Source of the DNA: Holdemanella porci
GTDB taxonomy: Bacteria > Bacillota_I > Bacilli_A > Erysipelotrichales > Erysipelotrichaceae
Reading direction: 5' to 3'
DNA length: 18,103 bases
Assembly: GCF_019052655.1 (NCBI RefSeq)
Contig: NZ_JAHQVB010000042.1
Location: 1 to 18,103, forward strand
Position 1 is the first letter of the stretch. Each line of letters starts with the position of its first letter. Made by a program: the position numbers and the translations under genes. The notes beneath the pieces were generated by a model. The model was not told where the DNA came from. It ran no database searches and saw only the letters and a program-made list of their open reading frames with translations. Positions 1-7,447 of the stretch are shown piece after piece.

Positions 1-111
1 AATGAGCCAAAGGACAAGTATGATAAGGTGTTAAAATTTATTGAAATGGCAGTTTTATCGCCAAAAAAAGTGCGATATCGGGATGCAATGAGCTCTAAAC
101 ATAGTAAATAA
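1..111 (+). CDS. C-terminal end of an unidentified protein (partial)
   Basis: An open frame enters from the left edge and stops at TAA 109-111, leaving 36 residues. The visible end is basic (...LSPKKVRYRDAMSSKHSK) and contains no motif I can assign. The frame is open from base 1, the codon use resembles the neighbours, and a terminator-like hairpin follows. These points make a real gene end likely. Being directly upstream of a polysaccharide gene it may belong to the same cluster, but its function cannot be told from this piece. Confidence 0.55.
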   Translation, partial: NEPKDKYDKVLKFIEMAVLSPKKVRYRDAMSSKHSK

Positions 112-133
112 GCGAATGATTACCACCCATTTG

Positions 134-157
134 CAAAAGAGGAGCTTTTTGTTTTTT
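134..157 (+). terminator. Weak intrinsic terminator
   Basis: AAAAG (135-139) pairs with CTTTT (145-149) around a five-base loop. A T-rich stretch follows to 157. The stem is short and AT-rich, so termination after the upstream partial gene is probably incomplete. Confidence 0.4.
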
Positions 158-194
158 AGTAGAATGAGTTGAGTTATAGTGAAAGGGTTATATT

Positions 195-1556
195 ATGTCT
201 AGAATTGGAACTTTAAAAATTACGATTGAATTTGTATTTTTTATGTTTATTATACAATTTTCTGGATACGATTTGGAAACGTGTTGGAAATTATGTATAT
301 TATATTTTTTAATGCAATTATTGATTGGAAGATATCAAGGAAAAGTTTTATTAATGTATGATGAAATACGATTAATCATATTAAGTCATATTGGCTTTTT
401 TATAGGTAGTTTTCTTGTTTTTCCAATTAGTACTTGGACGATTAAGAAATTCTTCGGATTCGTTTTATTAACTTGTGTTTTATTTGTATTTGCAGGATGT
501 AACTCTAGATATTCTCATAAAATATTTAGAAAATGGTTTAAACATAATACTTTAATTGTTGGTATCGGTCATACAGCTGAGCAACTAGAATATGTATGTA
601 GAGGTAATGGATATTCATTATTGGATGTGGTTGGATTTGTGAATTGTAATAAATCAAACAGAATTAAGTATGTTCAACAAGAGCAAATTGTAGATATAAA
701 TAAAACATATGATTTAGATTCAATTTGTTCCGTAATTAAAGAAAAAGATATTGATACAGTATTGATTGCTATTCCTGAATTAGATCGTGATGATTTGAAT
801 GCGATATTTGAAGTGTTTAAAAATAAAGTTGCAGTAATTAAATATTTACCTCAAGTTAATGGCTTAGTAACTTTTGATACAAAGGTAGAAGATTTTGATG
901 GGATCTTAATGATATCAAATTCTCGAGGCTTAGAACATTTCTTATCTTATGCATTAAAACGAATTATTGACATTTGTGCCGGACTATGTGGTTTATTATT
1001 ATTAATACCATTGACAATCTTTGTCTTCATTAAAAATCGCAAAGAAGGAGATAAAGGTCCTATTTTCTTTACGCAGAATCGAATTGGTAAAAATGGAAAA
1101 GAATTTAAAATGTTTAAATATCGTACAATGGTATTCGGTGCGGATAAGATTCTTGAAGAGTTAATGGAAAAGGATCCTGCAATTAGAGAGGAATATACAA
1201 AAAATAAAAAATTAGTGAATGATCCACGTATTACAAGTGCAGGAAAATTCATGCGTGAAAAGAGTTTGGATGAGTTTCCACAATTTATTAATGTATTGTT
1301 AGGTCAAATGTCTTTAATTGGACCTCGCCCATATTTACCAAGAGAAAAAGAGGATATGGGAGACTATTATTATGATGTCATCGCATGTAAACCTGGTATT
1401 ACTGGAATGTGGCAAAGTCATGGAAGAAGTGAGGTAGATTTTGATCACCGTTTATTATTAGATGAATATTATTATCGTAACTGGTCATTTTGGTTGGATA
1501 TTACTTTATTATTTAAAACAGTGAAACAAGTTCTTTATGGCGAAGGTGCCGTGTAA
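195..1556 (+). CDS. Polyprenyl-phosphate sugar-1-phosphate transferase (exopolysaccharide initiation)
   Basis: This 453-aa membrane enzyme should transfer a sugar 1-phosphate from a UDP-sugar to undecaprenyl phosphate, the first step of polymer assembly at the inner face of the membrane. Residues about 8-105 are hydrophobic and give several membrane helices. Residues 119-240 form a Rossmann-like CoA-binding-type domain (LIVGIG at 120-125). The bacterial sugar transferase domain starts at about 253 with a hydrophobic hairpin (KRIIDICAGLCGLLLLIPL). It carries FFTQNRIGKNGKEFKMFKYRT, the catalytic Asp-Glu pair at 359-360 (SLDEFPQ), GPRP at 376-379 and the GITGMWQ...GR segment near 401-411. The length is normal for the WbaP/EPS transferase family. 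GAAAGGG at 181-187 lies 7 bases before the ATG. The specific sugar cannot be read from the sequence. Confidence 0.93.
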   Translation: MSRIGTLKITIEFVFFMFIIQFSGYDLETCWKLCILYFLMQLLIGRYQGKVLLMYDEIRLIILSHIGFFIGSFLVFPISTWTIKKFFGFVLLTCVLFVFAGCNSRYSHKIFRKWFKHNTLIVGIGHTAEQLEYVCRGNGYSLLDVVGFVNCNKSNRIKYVQQEQIVDINKTYDLDSICSVIKEKDIDTVLIAIPELDRDDLNAIFEVFKNKVAVIKYLPQVNGLVTFDTKVEDFDGILMISNSRGLEHFLSYALKRIIDICAGLCGLLLLIPLTIFVFIKNRKEGDKGPIFFTQNRIGKNGKEFKMFKYRTMVFGADKILEELMEKDPAIREEYTKNKKLVNDPRITSAGKFMREKSLDEFPQFINVLLGQMSLIGPRPYLPREKEDMGDYYYDVIACKPGITGMWQSHGRSEVDFDHRLLLDEYYYRNWSFWLDITLLFKTVKQVLYGEGAV

Positions 1557-1559
1557 TTC

Positions 1560-1577
1560 AAAGCTTGAGAGCTTTTT
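1560..1577 (+). terminator. Intrinsic terminator after the sugar transferase
   Basis: A perfect six-pair hairpin, AAAGCT (1560-1565), loop TGAG, AGCTTT (1570-1575), starts just after the stop codon and runs into TT G T ATTTG. The T tract is short, so some readthrough into the LCP gene is likely. Confidence 0.5.
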
Positions 1578-1618
1578 GTATTTGTTGTATTATATTTACC
1601 GTATAGGAGATTTTTATT

Positions 1619-3124
1619 ATGAAAAAAAATAAAAAACAAAGTAATATAGGAAAAGTATTTGGGATTATTTTTTCAATTGTAATGATTGCTGCAACAATGT
1701 ATTTGTTGTTTAACATTATTAAATTGAATGTATTGCCTACAAAACTATTGTTTTTAATGACAATTGTATTTGTATTATTAGATTTAATTTTTATCTTATT
1801 GTTGTGCTTCGCAACAAAGGGTGTTGTATCTAAAATCATTTGTATTATTTTCGCTTTGTCAATTTCATTGGGATCTTGTTTAGGCGGATATTATATGTCA
1901 AAGACTGGTGGACTACTTTCAAGTATGACGAATGTTGCTAAACATTCTAAAAATACAGTGAGTGTTGTAGTTAAAGAATCCAGTGAAATGAAAAAGAAAA
2001 CGGATCTTACTGGTCATAGTGTAGGTACTTTGGCAAATATTAATACTGTTGGTTCTAAAAAGATTTTAAAGGAATTGACTAATTCTGGAATACAAATGGA
2101 ACAAAAAGAATTCGGTAGTATGACTGAAATGCTTGAATCATTCTATAATGGTGAAGTAGATTCTATTGTTATTAGTGAGTCTAGTCGTAGCCAAATTACG
2201 GATATGGAAACTTATGCAAACTTTGATAGTAATACTCGAGTTGTTTACCAGACTTCTTATAAAGTAGAAAATACAGATAAAGCGAAAGCTGTTAGTAATA
2301 TTACAAATACGCCATTCAATGTATTGATTTCAGGATCAGATACTCGTGGTGGATATGACGAAAATGGACGTAGTGATGTTATTATGGTCGCTACTGTAAA
2401 TCCTAAAACTGGAACAATTTTATTAACATCAGTTCCTCGTGACTTTTATGTCGAAACAGCTTGTGATGCGGCAGATGGATGTCAACAGGGTGCATTAGAT
2501 AAGATTACGCATACGGGTGTTCATGGAACTAACACAACAAAGCGTACTGTAGAGAAACTTTTAGGTATTGAAATTAACTATACATTTAAAGTAGGTTTCG
2601 ATACGGTAACAGATATTGTTGACGCTGTAGGTGGTATTGATGTAAATGTTGAACCAGGTTATGAATGCAGTAATTTTATGCATGCTCCTGGATTAAGTGT
2701 ACATGCTGGTGTGAATCACTTAAATGGGGAACAAGCGTTAGGATATGCTCGTGAGCGTTATGCTTACAGTGAAGGAGATCGTCAACGTACTAAGAATCAA
2801 CAACAAGTTTTAATGGGTATTGTTGATAAGATTACAAGTCCTGCAATTGTTACTAACTATGCCTCTATTATGGATAGTATGTCAAATACATTCTCAACAA
2901 CTATGTCAAATGATGAAATTTCATCATTGATTAAATATCAATTAAATAGTAATCCAAAATGGAAAATGGAACAATATATGGTAAATGGTACTGGAGATAC
3001 ATTAATGTGTGCTGAGCTTGGTGATGCAGCTTATGTAATGGTTCCAGATCAAAGTACTGTAACAACGGCTAAAAATAAAATCAATGCTGTTCTTGCTGGT
3101 AAATCAGCGGATGATGTAGAGTAA
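1619..3124 (+). CDS. LytR-CpsA-Psr (LCP) family wall-polymer transferase, copy 1
   Basis: LCP enzymes move undecaprenyl-pyrophosphate-linked polymers onto peptidoglycan outside the membrane. This 501-aa protein has a basic N-terminus, three predicted membrane helices (about 11-34, 42-64, 70-92), an extra domain (about 107-215), then the LCP domain (about 232-410). Expected polyphosphate/lipid-binding residues are visible: D241 and R243 in SGSDTR, R251 and D253 in GRSD, R274-D275 in SVPRD, R378 and R380 in ARER, and R388/R390 with the QQ pair after GDRQR. The extra domain (DLTGHSVGTLANI..., then FYNGEVDSIVI) looks like a solute-binding-protein lobe. AGGAG at 1605-1609 supports the ATG at 1619. 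A terminator overlaps the stop codon. It is paralogous to the gene at 3647. Confidence 0.9.
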   Translation: MKKNKKQSNIGKVFGIIFSIVMIAATMYLLFNIIKLNVLPTKLLFLMTIVFVLLDLIFILLLCFATKGVVSKIICIIFALSISLGSCLGGYYMSKTGGLLSSMTNVAKHSKNTVSVVVKESSEMKKKTDLTGHSVGTLANINTVGSKKILKELTNSGIQMEQKEFGSMTEMLESFYNGEVDSIVISESSRSQITDMETYANFDSNTRVVYQTSYKVENTDKAKAVSNITNTPFNVLISGSDTRGGYDENGRSDVIMVATVNPKTGTILLTSVPRDFYVETACDAADGCQQGALDKITHTGVHGTNTTKRTVEKLLGIEINYTFKVGFDTVTDIVDAVGGIDVNVEPGYECSNFMHAPGLSVHAGVNHLNGEQALGYARERYAYSEGDRQRTKNQQQVLMGIVDKITSPAIVTNYASIMDSMSNTFSTTMSNDEISSLIKYQLNSNPKWKMEQYMVNGTGDTLMCAELGDAAYVMVPDQSTVTTAKNKINAVLAGKSADDVE

Positions 3125-3148
3125 GGATATATTCCTTGCTCTTTTTTT
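3119..3148 (+). terminator. Intrinsic terminator overlapping the LCP copy 1 stop codon
   Basis: GAGTAAGGA (3119-3127) pairs with TCCTTGCTC (3133-3141), one G-U wobble, loop TATAT, followed by seven Ts (3142-3148). The left arm includes the last codon and stop codon of the LCP gene. This is a strong site. Confidence 0.85.
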
Positions 3149-3166
3149 GTTTTGTAGGTGTATAAT
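3136..3166 (+). promoter_or_regulatory. Possible promoter of the small membrane protein gene
   Basis: A perfect -10 box TATAAT lies at 3161-3166. The best -35 candidate, TTGCTC at 3136-3141, is 19 bases upstream and inside the terminator arm, so the -35 assignment is weak. The distance to the ATG at 3190 is right for a short leader. Confidence 0.35.
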
Positions 3167-3189
3167 TTCATTGTGAGGTGTTGTTTATT

Positions 3190-3552
3190 ATGGAAACTGC
3201 AGATTATATACAAAATAGAATTCATACGAATATTCGTAAGTTTGAAGAACTAAGCAAGAAGTATCATAGATGTCATATAGGATTGCTTGTTTCTACTTTT
3301 TGTTGTTTTACTGGTGCTCTTATCTTGAATGTTATTTATTTGCTTGTTCCAGTTGTTTGGTTAATACTAGCTTCTTGTGTATTGGTATTAGCTGGATTGT
3401 TTCTGTTATTCTTTGATGTATTAAATGATTATTCATCGAAGGCATTGGAATATAAGTATAAGGCTGATTTATTGAACTATGAAAAGAACTTGTATGAAGC
3501 AAAACAGGGTGGATTTAAAGGTTTTGCATTTCGTTGTGAAAGGTTCATGTAA
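3190..3552 (+). CDS. Small two-helix membrane protein, SLATT/DUF4231-like
   Basis: This 120-aa protein has a charged amphipathic helix (1-28), two membrane helices (about 29-50 and 52-76) and a charged C-terminal helix (about 80-105, DYSSKALEYKYKADLLNYEK). Helix, two membrane helices, then an aromatic/charged helix is the layout of SLATT/DUF4231 proteins, which are often pore-forming effectors or sensors in defence and signalling operons. That assignment rests on pattern only. I chose ATG 3190 over the in-frame GTG 3178 because GAGGTG (3175-3180) then sits 9 bases upstream as ribosome binding site. It lies alone between two LCP genes, after a terminator and before a separate promoter, so it is probably a single-gene unit. 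Confidence 0.75.
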   Translation: METADYIQNRIHTNIRKFEELSKKYHRCHIGLLVSTFCCFTGALILNVIYLLVPVVWLILASCVLVLAGLFLLFFDVLNDYSSKALEYKYKADLLNYEKNLYEAKQGGFKGFAFRCERFM

Positions 3553-3573
3553 TCTCGCACTCTTTGTGTGAAT

Positions 3574-3603
3574 TTGCCAACTCATGGTCATTTATTATAT
3601 AAT
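3574..3603 (+). promoter_or_regulatory. Promoter of LCP copy 2
   Basis: TTGCCA (3574-3579), an 18-base spacer and TATAAT (3598-3603) form a good sigma-A type promoter. Transcription would start near 3610, about 37 bases before the chosen ATG. Confidence 0.6.
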
Positions 3604-3646
3604 AAATAAATGTGAGCTACAAAAAGAGTTTATAGGAGATTTTGTT

Positions 3647-5398
3647 ATGTCTAAAAAGGATGTAAAACTTTCACAGAATGTGAAAAAGAAAAAGAAGAAA
3701 AATAAGCGTCCTATCAGTAAGTTTTTAACTGTATTTATGTTTATTGCGTTGGGTGCATTTATTTTTCAAATGATTCGTTTGAATTTATTGCCTTTTAAAT
3801 TAATAATATTAGTTTCATTGGTGTTTATACTATTAGCTTTAATTCTGACTATTTTAATGAGGGTTAAGGCTAAGAAGTTCTTTAGTCGTTTTCTATTTGG
3901 GTTGATATCTTTATGCATGTGTATTGGTCTTGCGTATGGCAATTATTTCTTATTTAAGACAAAGGATACGTTTGATGTCGTAACAAGCCTTGCGGATAGT
4001 AAGGCAACAACTACTTCGATTGTTGTTAAGAAAGCTTCTTCAATCAAGAACGAGAATAATTTGAAGAAAAAGACAATTGGTACAATGTTGAGTGTGGATA
4101 AGAAAGCTACTAAGCGTATGTTGGATTCTTTAGATAAGAAGAAAATATCTTATAAGACAAAGGATTATGATTCATTAGATGATTTAATGACGGCTTTCTA
4201 TGATGATAAAGTCGATGCGATTTGTTTAAATGAAAAGTATCGTGATATTCTACATGAGAGTGAGGCGTATTTTAATTTTCAAACGGATTCGAAAACAATT
4301 TACCAAAATGTAGAATATACAAAAGTAGACAAGACAGATAACCCGAGTGATCCTGTTAAAAATATTACTAAAGATGCGTTTACTATTTTAGTGAGTGGCA
4401 ACGATTCTTATGGATCTTTACAGGATAGTAATACGCGTAGTGATGCGAATATGTTGTTGACGGTAAATCCTAAAACAGGTCGTATTTTAATGACGAGTAT
4501 CCCTCGTGATTATTATGTTGACTTAGTATGTGATGAAACTGGGGATAATGCTTGTCCTGAAGATAGTAAGGATAAATTAACGCATTCTGGTTTAATGGGT
4601 GTGAAGTGTACGGAAAGAACGATTGAAAAAGCATTGGGTATAAAAATCAATTATAATATTCGTATTAACTTCTCTAGTGTAGTAAACTTAGTTGATGCAC
4701 TGGATGGAATTGATTTGGATATTCAAAAGGGTGAAGAAGTTGATATTCTATATGCGAATGGACAACCTGGTTTAAGTGTTGGTCAACATCATGTAGATGG
4801 TGAAACGGCATTAGCCTTTGCGCGTGAAAGACATGCCTATTTGGATGGTGATAATCAGCGTGTTCGTAACCAACAGAAAGTATTTAAAGCTATTATCAAA
4901 CGTATTATTTCACCTAAGATGATCACAAACTATGGTAAGTTTATGGATGCATTGGCTGTAGCTTTTGATACAAACTTATCGAATGATGAAATCAGTGATT
5001 TTATCAAGTATGAATTGAATAATATGCCGGATTGGAAATTTGAATCATATTCACTTGTGGGGGATTCAGATTCTAGATTCTGTTATGCTTCTTCAGGCTA
5101 TGCTTCAGTCATTGTTCAAAATGAAGAAATGAATGAAATCGCAAGAAGGAAGATTCAAGCTATTTTGGATGGTAAAAAGGCATCTTCTGTAAAAGATACT
5201 TCTGGTTTTTCTCAAAAACCGAGTGAAGATAATTCAGTAGGCAATGCTCAAGAGTTTGCTGAGATGAATAACAATAGTGAAGAAACAGATGAAGATTATT
5301 ATACGTATGAAGAGCCTTATTATGAGGAAAATGATGAATATTACTATCAGCCAGAAGAACCTGCAGAATATTATTATTCTGAGGATTATGCAGGATAG
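3647..5398 (+). CDS. LytR-CpsA-Psr (LCP) family wall-polymer transferase, copy 2, with acidic Tyr-rich tail
   Basis: This 583-aa paralogue of the gene at 1619 has the same order: Lys-rich cytoplasmic start, three membrane helices (about 26-46, 50-72, 80-104), a solute-binding-like extra domain (about 120-225) and the LCP domain (about 244-425). R264 and D266 (NTRSD), R287-D288 (SIPRD), R393 and R395 (ARER) and GDNQRVRNQQ (401-410) are present. The Arg two residues after the first catalytic Asp is replaced by Tyr (D253-S-Y255). Unlike copy 1 it ends in a linker plus a tail at 545-583 with 12 Tyr and 16 acidic residues. The frame is open from 3584, but AGGAG (3634-3638), 8 bases before ATG 3647, and the promoter position fix the start. 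Three helices put both the LCP domain and the tail outside the cell. Confidence 0.9.
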   Translation: MSKKDVKLSQNVKKKKKKNKRPISKFLTVFMFIALGAFIFQMIRLNLLPFKLIILVSLVFILLALILTILMRVKAKKFFSRFLFGLISLCMCIGLAYGNYFLFKTKDTFDVVTSLADSKATTTSIVVKKASSIKNENNLKKKTIGTMLSVDKKATKRMLDSLDKKKISYKTKDYDSLDDLMTAFYDDKVDAICLNEKYRDILHESEAYFNFQTDSKTIYQNVEYTKVDKTDNPSDPVKNITKDAFTILVSGNDSYGSLQDSNTRSDANMLLTVNPKTGRILMTSIPRDYYVDLVCDETGDNACPEDSKDKLTHSGLMGVKCTERTIEKALGIKINYNIRINFSSVVNLVDALDGIDLDIQKGEEVDILYANGQPGLSVGQHHVDGETALAFARERHAYLDGDNQRVRNQQKVFKAIIKRIISPKMITNYGKFMDALAVAFDTNLSNDEISDFIKYELNNMPDWKFESYSLVGDSDSRFCYASSGYASVIVQNEEMNEIARRKIQAILDGKKASSVKDTSGFSQKPSEDNSVGNAQEFAEMNNNSEETDEDYYTYEEPYYEENDEYYYQPEEPAEYYYSEDYAG

Positions 5399-5407
5399 AA
5401 TACCACT

Positions 5408-5435
5408 AGCCATTTCGTAAAGAGATGGCTTTTTT
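5408..5435 (+). terminator. Intrinsic terminator after LCP copy 2
   Basis: AGCCATTTC (5408-5416) pairs with GAGATGGCT (5422-5430), one G-U wobble, loop GTAAA, followed by a T run to 5435. This is a strong site. Confidence 0.85.
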
Positions 5436-5461
5436 ACTTTTTATATGTTTTAAGTTATAAT
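5433..5461 (+). promoter_or_regulatory. Promoter of the sugar dehydratase gene
   Basis: TTTACT (5433-5438), a 17-base spacer and TATAAT (5456-5461) sit 29 bases before the start codon. The -35 box begins in the T tail of the preceding terminator. Confidence 0.6.
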
Positions 5462-5489
5462 AAAGAAATGTAAAAGAGGTTTTTAACAT

Positions 5490-7334
5490 ATGAATAGTTT
5501 ATACAAATCAAATATATACCAAAAATATAGAGGAATTCTAATATCACTCATTGATGTATGTATTGTCATGTTCTCTTATTTAGTGGCATACATGATTCAA
5601 AATAATTTCTTTATTAATGAGAAAACAATCGCTCTGACAAAGATGTTAAGTCTTGGATTAATATTCATGTTGCTTCTACACTTTATTGTTCTACGATTGT
5701 TTAAAACACAAATGTCATTATGGACATATACAGGGCCAAATGAAATTATACGTACATTTTTAAGTTGTTTTGTGTGTTTTTTAATCATGTCTTATTTCGT
5801 TATAAAAGTTGATCTATTTAGTATAGAATTAATCGCACTAGCTGAATTGTTATGTTTTATATTTCTTTTAGGGGCAAGAATGCTATATAGAATGGCAAGA
5901 CGCTATATAGTCGATGTGGACAGAGTGGATAATTGTTTGATTGTAGGAGCTGGTAATGGTGGATATTTATTGATGAATGAAATTTATCATAATATGGCCT
6001 ATCCATACAATGTGATTGGTTTCTTGGATGACTTTAAGAAAAAGGGGACTATGCTAAGTGGTAAACCAGTACTTGGAACGATTTCTGAAGTAGAGCGTAT
6101 TTGTCAAGAGAACAATGTTCATTGTATCTTTATTACAATTTCTTCTGTGAGTGACGAAAGAAAACAAGAAATCTTAGATTTATGTACATCCACTTCTATT
6201 CCAACAAAAATCATGCATATCTTTGTTGGAAATGACGAGAGTAATCATATTTCATTTGAAGATATTGATATCAAGGATTTATTAAACCGTCCTAGCATTG
6301 ACTTAAAAGTTGATCAGATTGGTTCTTATCTTACGAATAAAGTAATTTGTGTTACCGGAGCCGGTGGATCTATTGGTTCTGAATTGTGTCGTCAAATTAT
6401 TCATTTCAATCCTTCTAAATTGATTATGGTGGATATTAATGAAAATGCACTATATATGCTTAAACAAGAATTCTTAGTTATGAAACGAAAGAAACAGATG
6501 AATGATTCTATTCAACTAGAATCTTTAATTGTTTCCATTCGTGAAAGAGAAGAAATTTATAAGCTTATGATAAACTACAACCCGGATGTAGTTTATCATG
6601 CGGCAGCACATAAACACGTACCTTTAATGGAAGATCGTCCTACAGAAGCTATTAGAAATAATATCTTTGGAACAAAGAATGTGATAGATGCTTGTTGCGA
6701 CTGTGGTATATCTCGTTTTATTATGATTTCAACAGATAAAGCGGTAAATCCAACAAACGTAATGGGTGCTACTAAGCGTATGACAGAAATGTATATGCAA
6801 TCAAGAAATACTAAGGGTGGTATTCATATGGCTGCTGTACGTTTTGGTAATGTGTTAGGATCTAATGGTTCTGTTATTCCTATCTTTAAAGAACAAATTA
6901 AAAATGGCGGTCCAGTCACTGTAACACACAAAGACATTAAACGTTACTTTATGACTATTCCAGAAGCAGCTCAATTAGTACTACAAGCAGGCTTCTATGC
7001 GAATGAAAGAGAAATCTTTGTATTAGATATGGGCAAACCAGTAAGAATTTGGGATTTAGCTGACAAAATGATTCGCTTGGCAGGACTTGTACCAGGAAGA
7101 GATATTGAAATTCAAGAAATTGGATTACGTCCTGGAGAAAAGATGTTTGAAGAATTAGCTCTAGAAATGGAAGAATGTCATAAGACAGACAACAATTTAA
7201 TCTTTGTACACGAAAAGATGGATATTGATTCAAAAGAAGTAGATTCTAAATTAAATAAGCTCAAAGAATTAATGAATCAAACAGACGATAAACTTCAAAT
7301 CAAAGAAGTATTAATGGACATGATCAAAGAATAG
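5490..7334 (+). CDS. Membrane NDP-sugar 4,6-dehydratase (CapD/EpsC/PglF type)
   Basis: This 614-aa enzyme family converts UDP-GlcNAc, or a related UDP-sugar, to a 4-keto-6-deoxy sugar for bacillosamine- or QuiNAc/FucNAc-type residues. Four membrane helices occupy about residues 12-125. A first nucleotide-binding domain (GAGNGG at 153-158) precedes the catalytic short-chain dehydrogenase domain with the NAD-binding motif GAGGSIG at 290-296. The catalytic residues follow the PglF/CapD pattern: T415-D416-K417 and MxxxK (M425, K429), where Met replaces the Tyr of ordinary dehydrogenases. The C-terminus carries RPGEKMFEEL, as usual. AAGAGGT is 9 bases before ATG 5490. It is bounded by its own promoter and terminator. 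With the sugar transferase and LCP genes it points to a surface polymer with an amino-deoxy sugar. The product stereochemistry is not predictable here. Confidence 0.93.
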   Translation: MNSLYKSNIYQKYRGILISLIDVCIVMFSYLVAYMIQNNFFINEKTIALTKMLSLGLIFMLLLHFIVLRLFKTQMSLWTYTGPNEIIRTFLSCFVCFLIMSYFVIKVDLFSIELIALAELLCFIFLLGARMLYRMARRYIVDVDRVDNCLIVGAGNGGYLLMNEIYHNMAYPYNVIGFLDDFKKKGTMLSGKPVLGTISEVERICQENNVHCIFITISSVSDERKQEILDLCTSTSIPTKIMHIFVGNDESNHISFEDIDIKDLLNRPSIDLKVDQIGSYLTNKVICVTGAGGSIGSELCRQIIHFNPSKLIMVDINENALYMLKQEFLVMKRKKQMNDSIQLESLIVSIREREEIYKLMINYNPDVVYHAAAHKHVPLMEDRPTEAIRNNIFGTKNVIDACCDCGISRFIMISTDKAVNPTNVMGATKRMTEMYMQSRNTKGGIHMAAVRFGNVLGSNGSVIPIFKEQIKNGGPVTVTHKDIKRYFMTIPEAAQLVLQAGFYANEREIFVLDMGKPVRIWDLADKMIRLAGLVPGRDIEIQEIGLRPGEKMFEELALEMEECHKTDNNLIFVHEKMDIDSKEVDSKLNKLKELMNQTDDKLQIKEVLMDMIKE

Positions 7335-7339
7335 TTATT

Positions 7340-7368
7340 CAAGCTGGGGATAATCCTAGCTTGTTTTT
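7340..7368 (+). terminator. Intrinsic terminator after the sugar dehydratase
   Basis: CAAGCTGGGG (7340-7349) pairs with TCCTAGCTTG (7354-7363), two G-U wobbles, loop ATAA, followed by five Ts (7364-7368). Confidence 0.8.
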
Positions 7369-7372
7369 GAAT

Positions 7373-7389
7373 CTTAAGTTTTTCTTAAG
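7373..7389 (+). promoter_or_regulatory. CTTAAG-N5-CTTAAG repeat next to a -35 box (possible operator)
   Basis: Two copies of CTTAAG start 11 bases apart (7373-7378 and 7384-7389), separated by five Ts. Because CTTAAG is palindromic the pair is both a direct and an inverted repeat. It ends three bases before the -35 box of the next promoter. Hexamer-N5-hexamer with an 11-base period is the layout of OmpR/PhoB-family response regulator sites; the streptococcal CiaR consensus TTTAAG-N5-TTTAAG is very close. Binding by such a regulator is an inference. Confidence 0.4.
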
Positions 7390-7392
7390 TAG

Positions 7393-7421
7393 TTGTGTTA
7401 AGAAGGTATTCATCTTATAAT
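7393..7421 (+). promoter_or_regulatory. Promoter of the zinc-ribbon/GYF protein gene
   Basis: TTGTGT (7393-7398), a 17-base spacer and TATAAT (7416-7421) lie 26 bases before the ATG at 7448. Confidence 0.65.
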
Positions 7422-7447
7422 TGAATTAATCGAGAGGAAGATTGAAT

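Noticed and set aside
152..180. Promoter with TATAGT at 175-180 before the sugar transferase
   Set aside because: No -35 box, and the start would fall inside the ribosome binding site.
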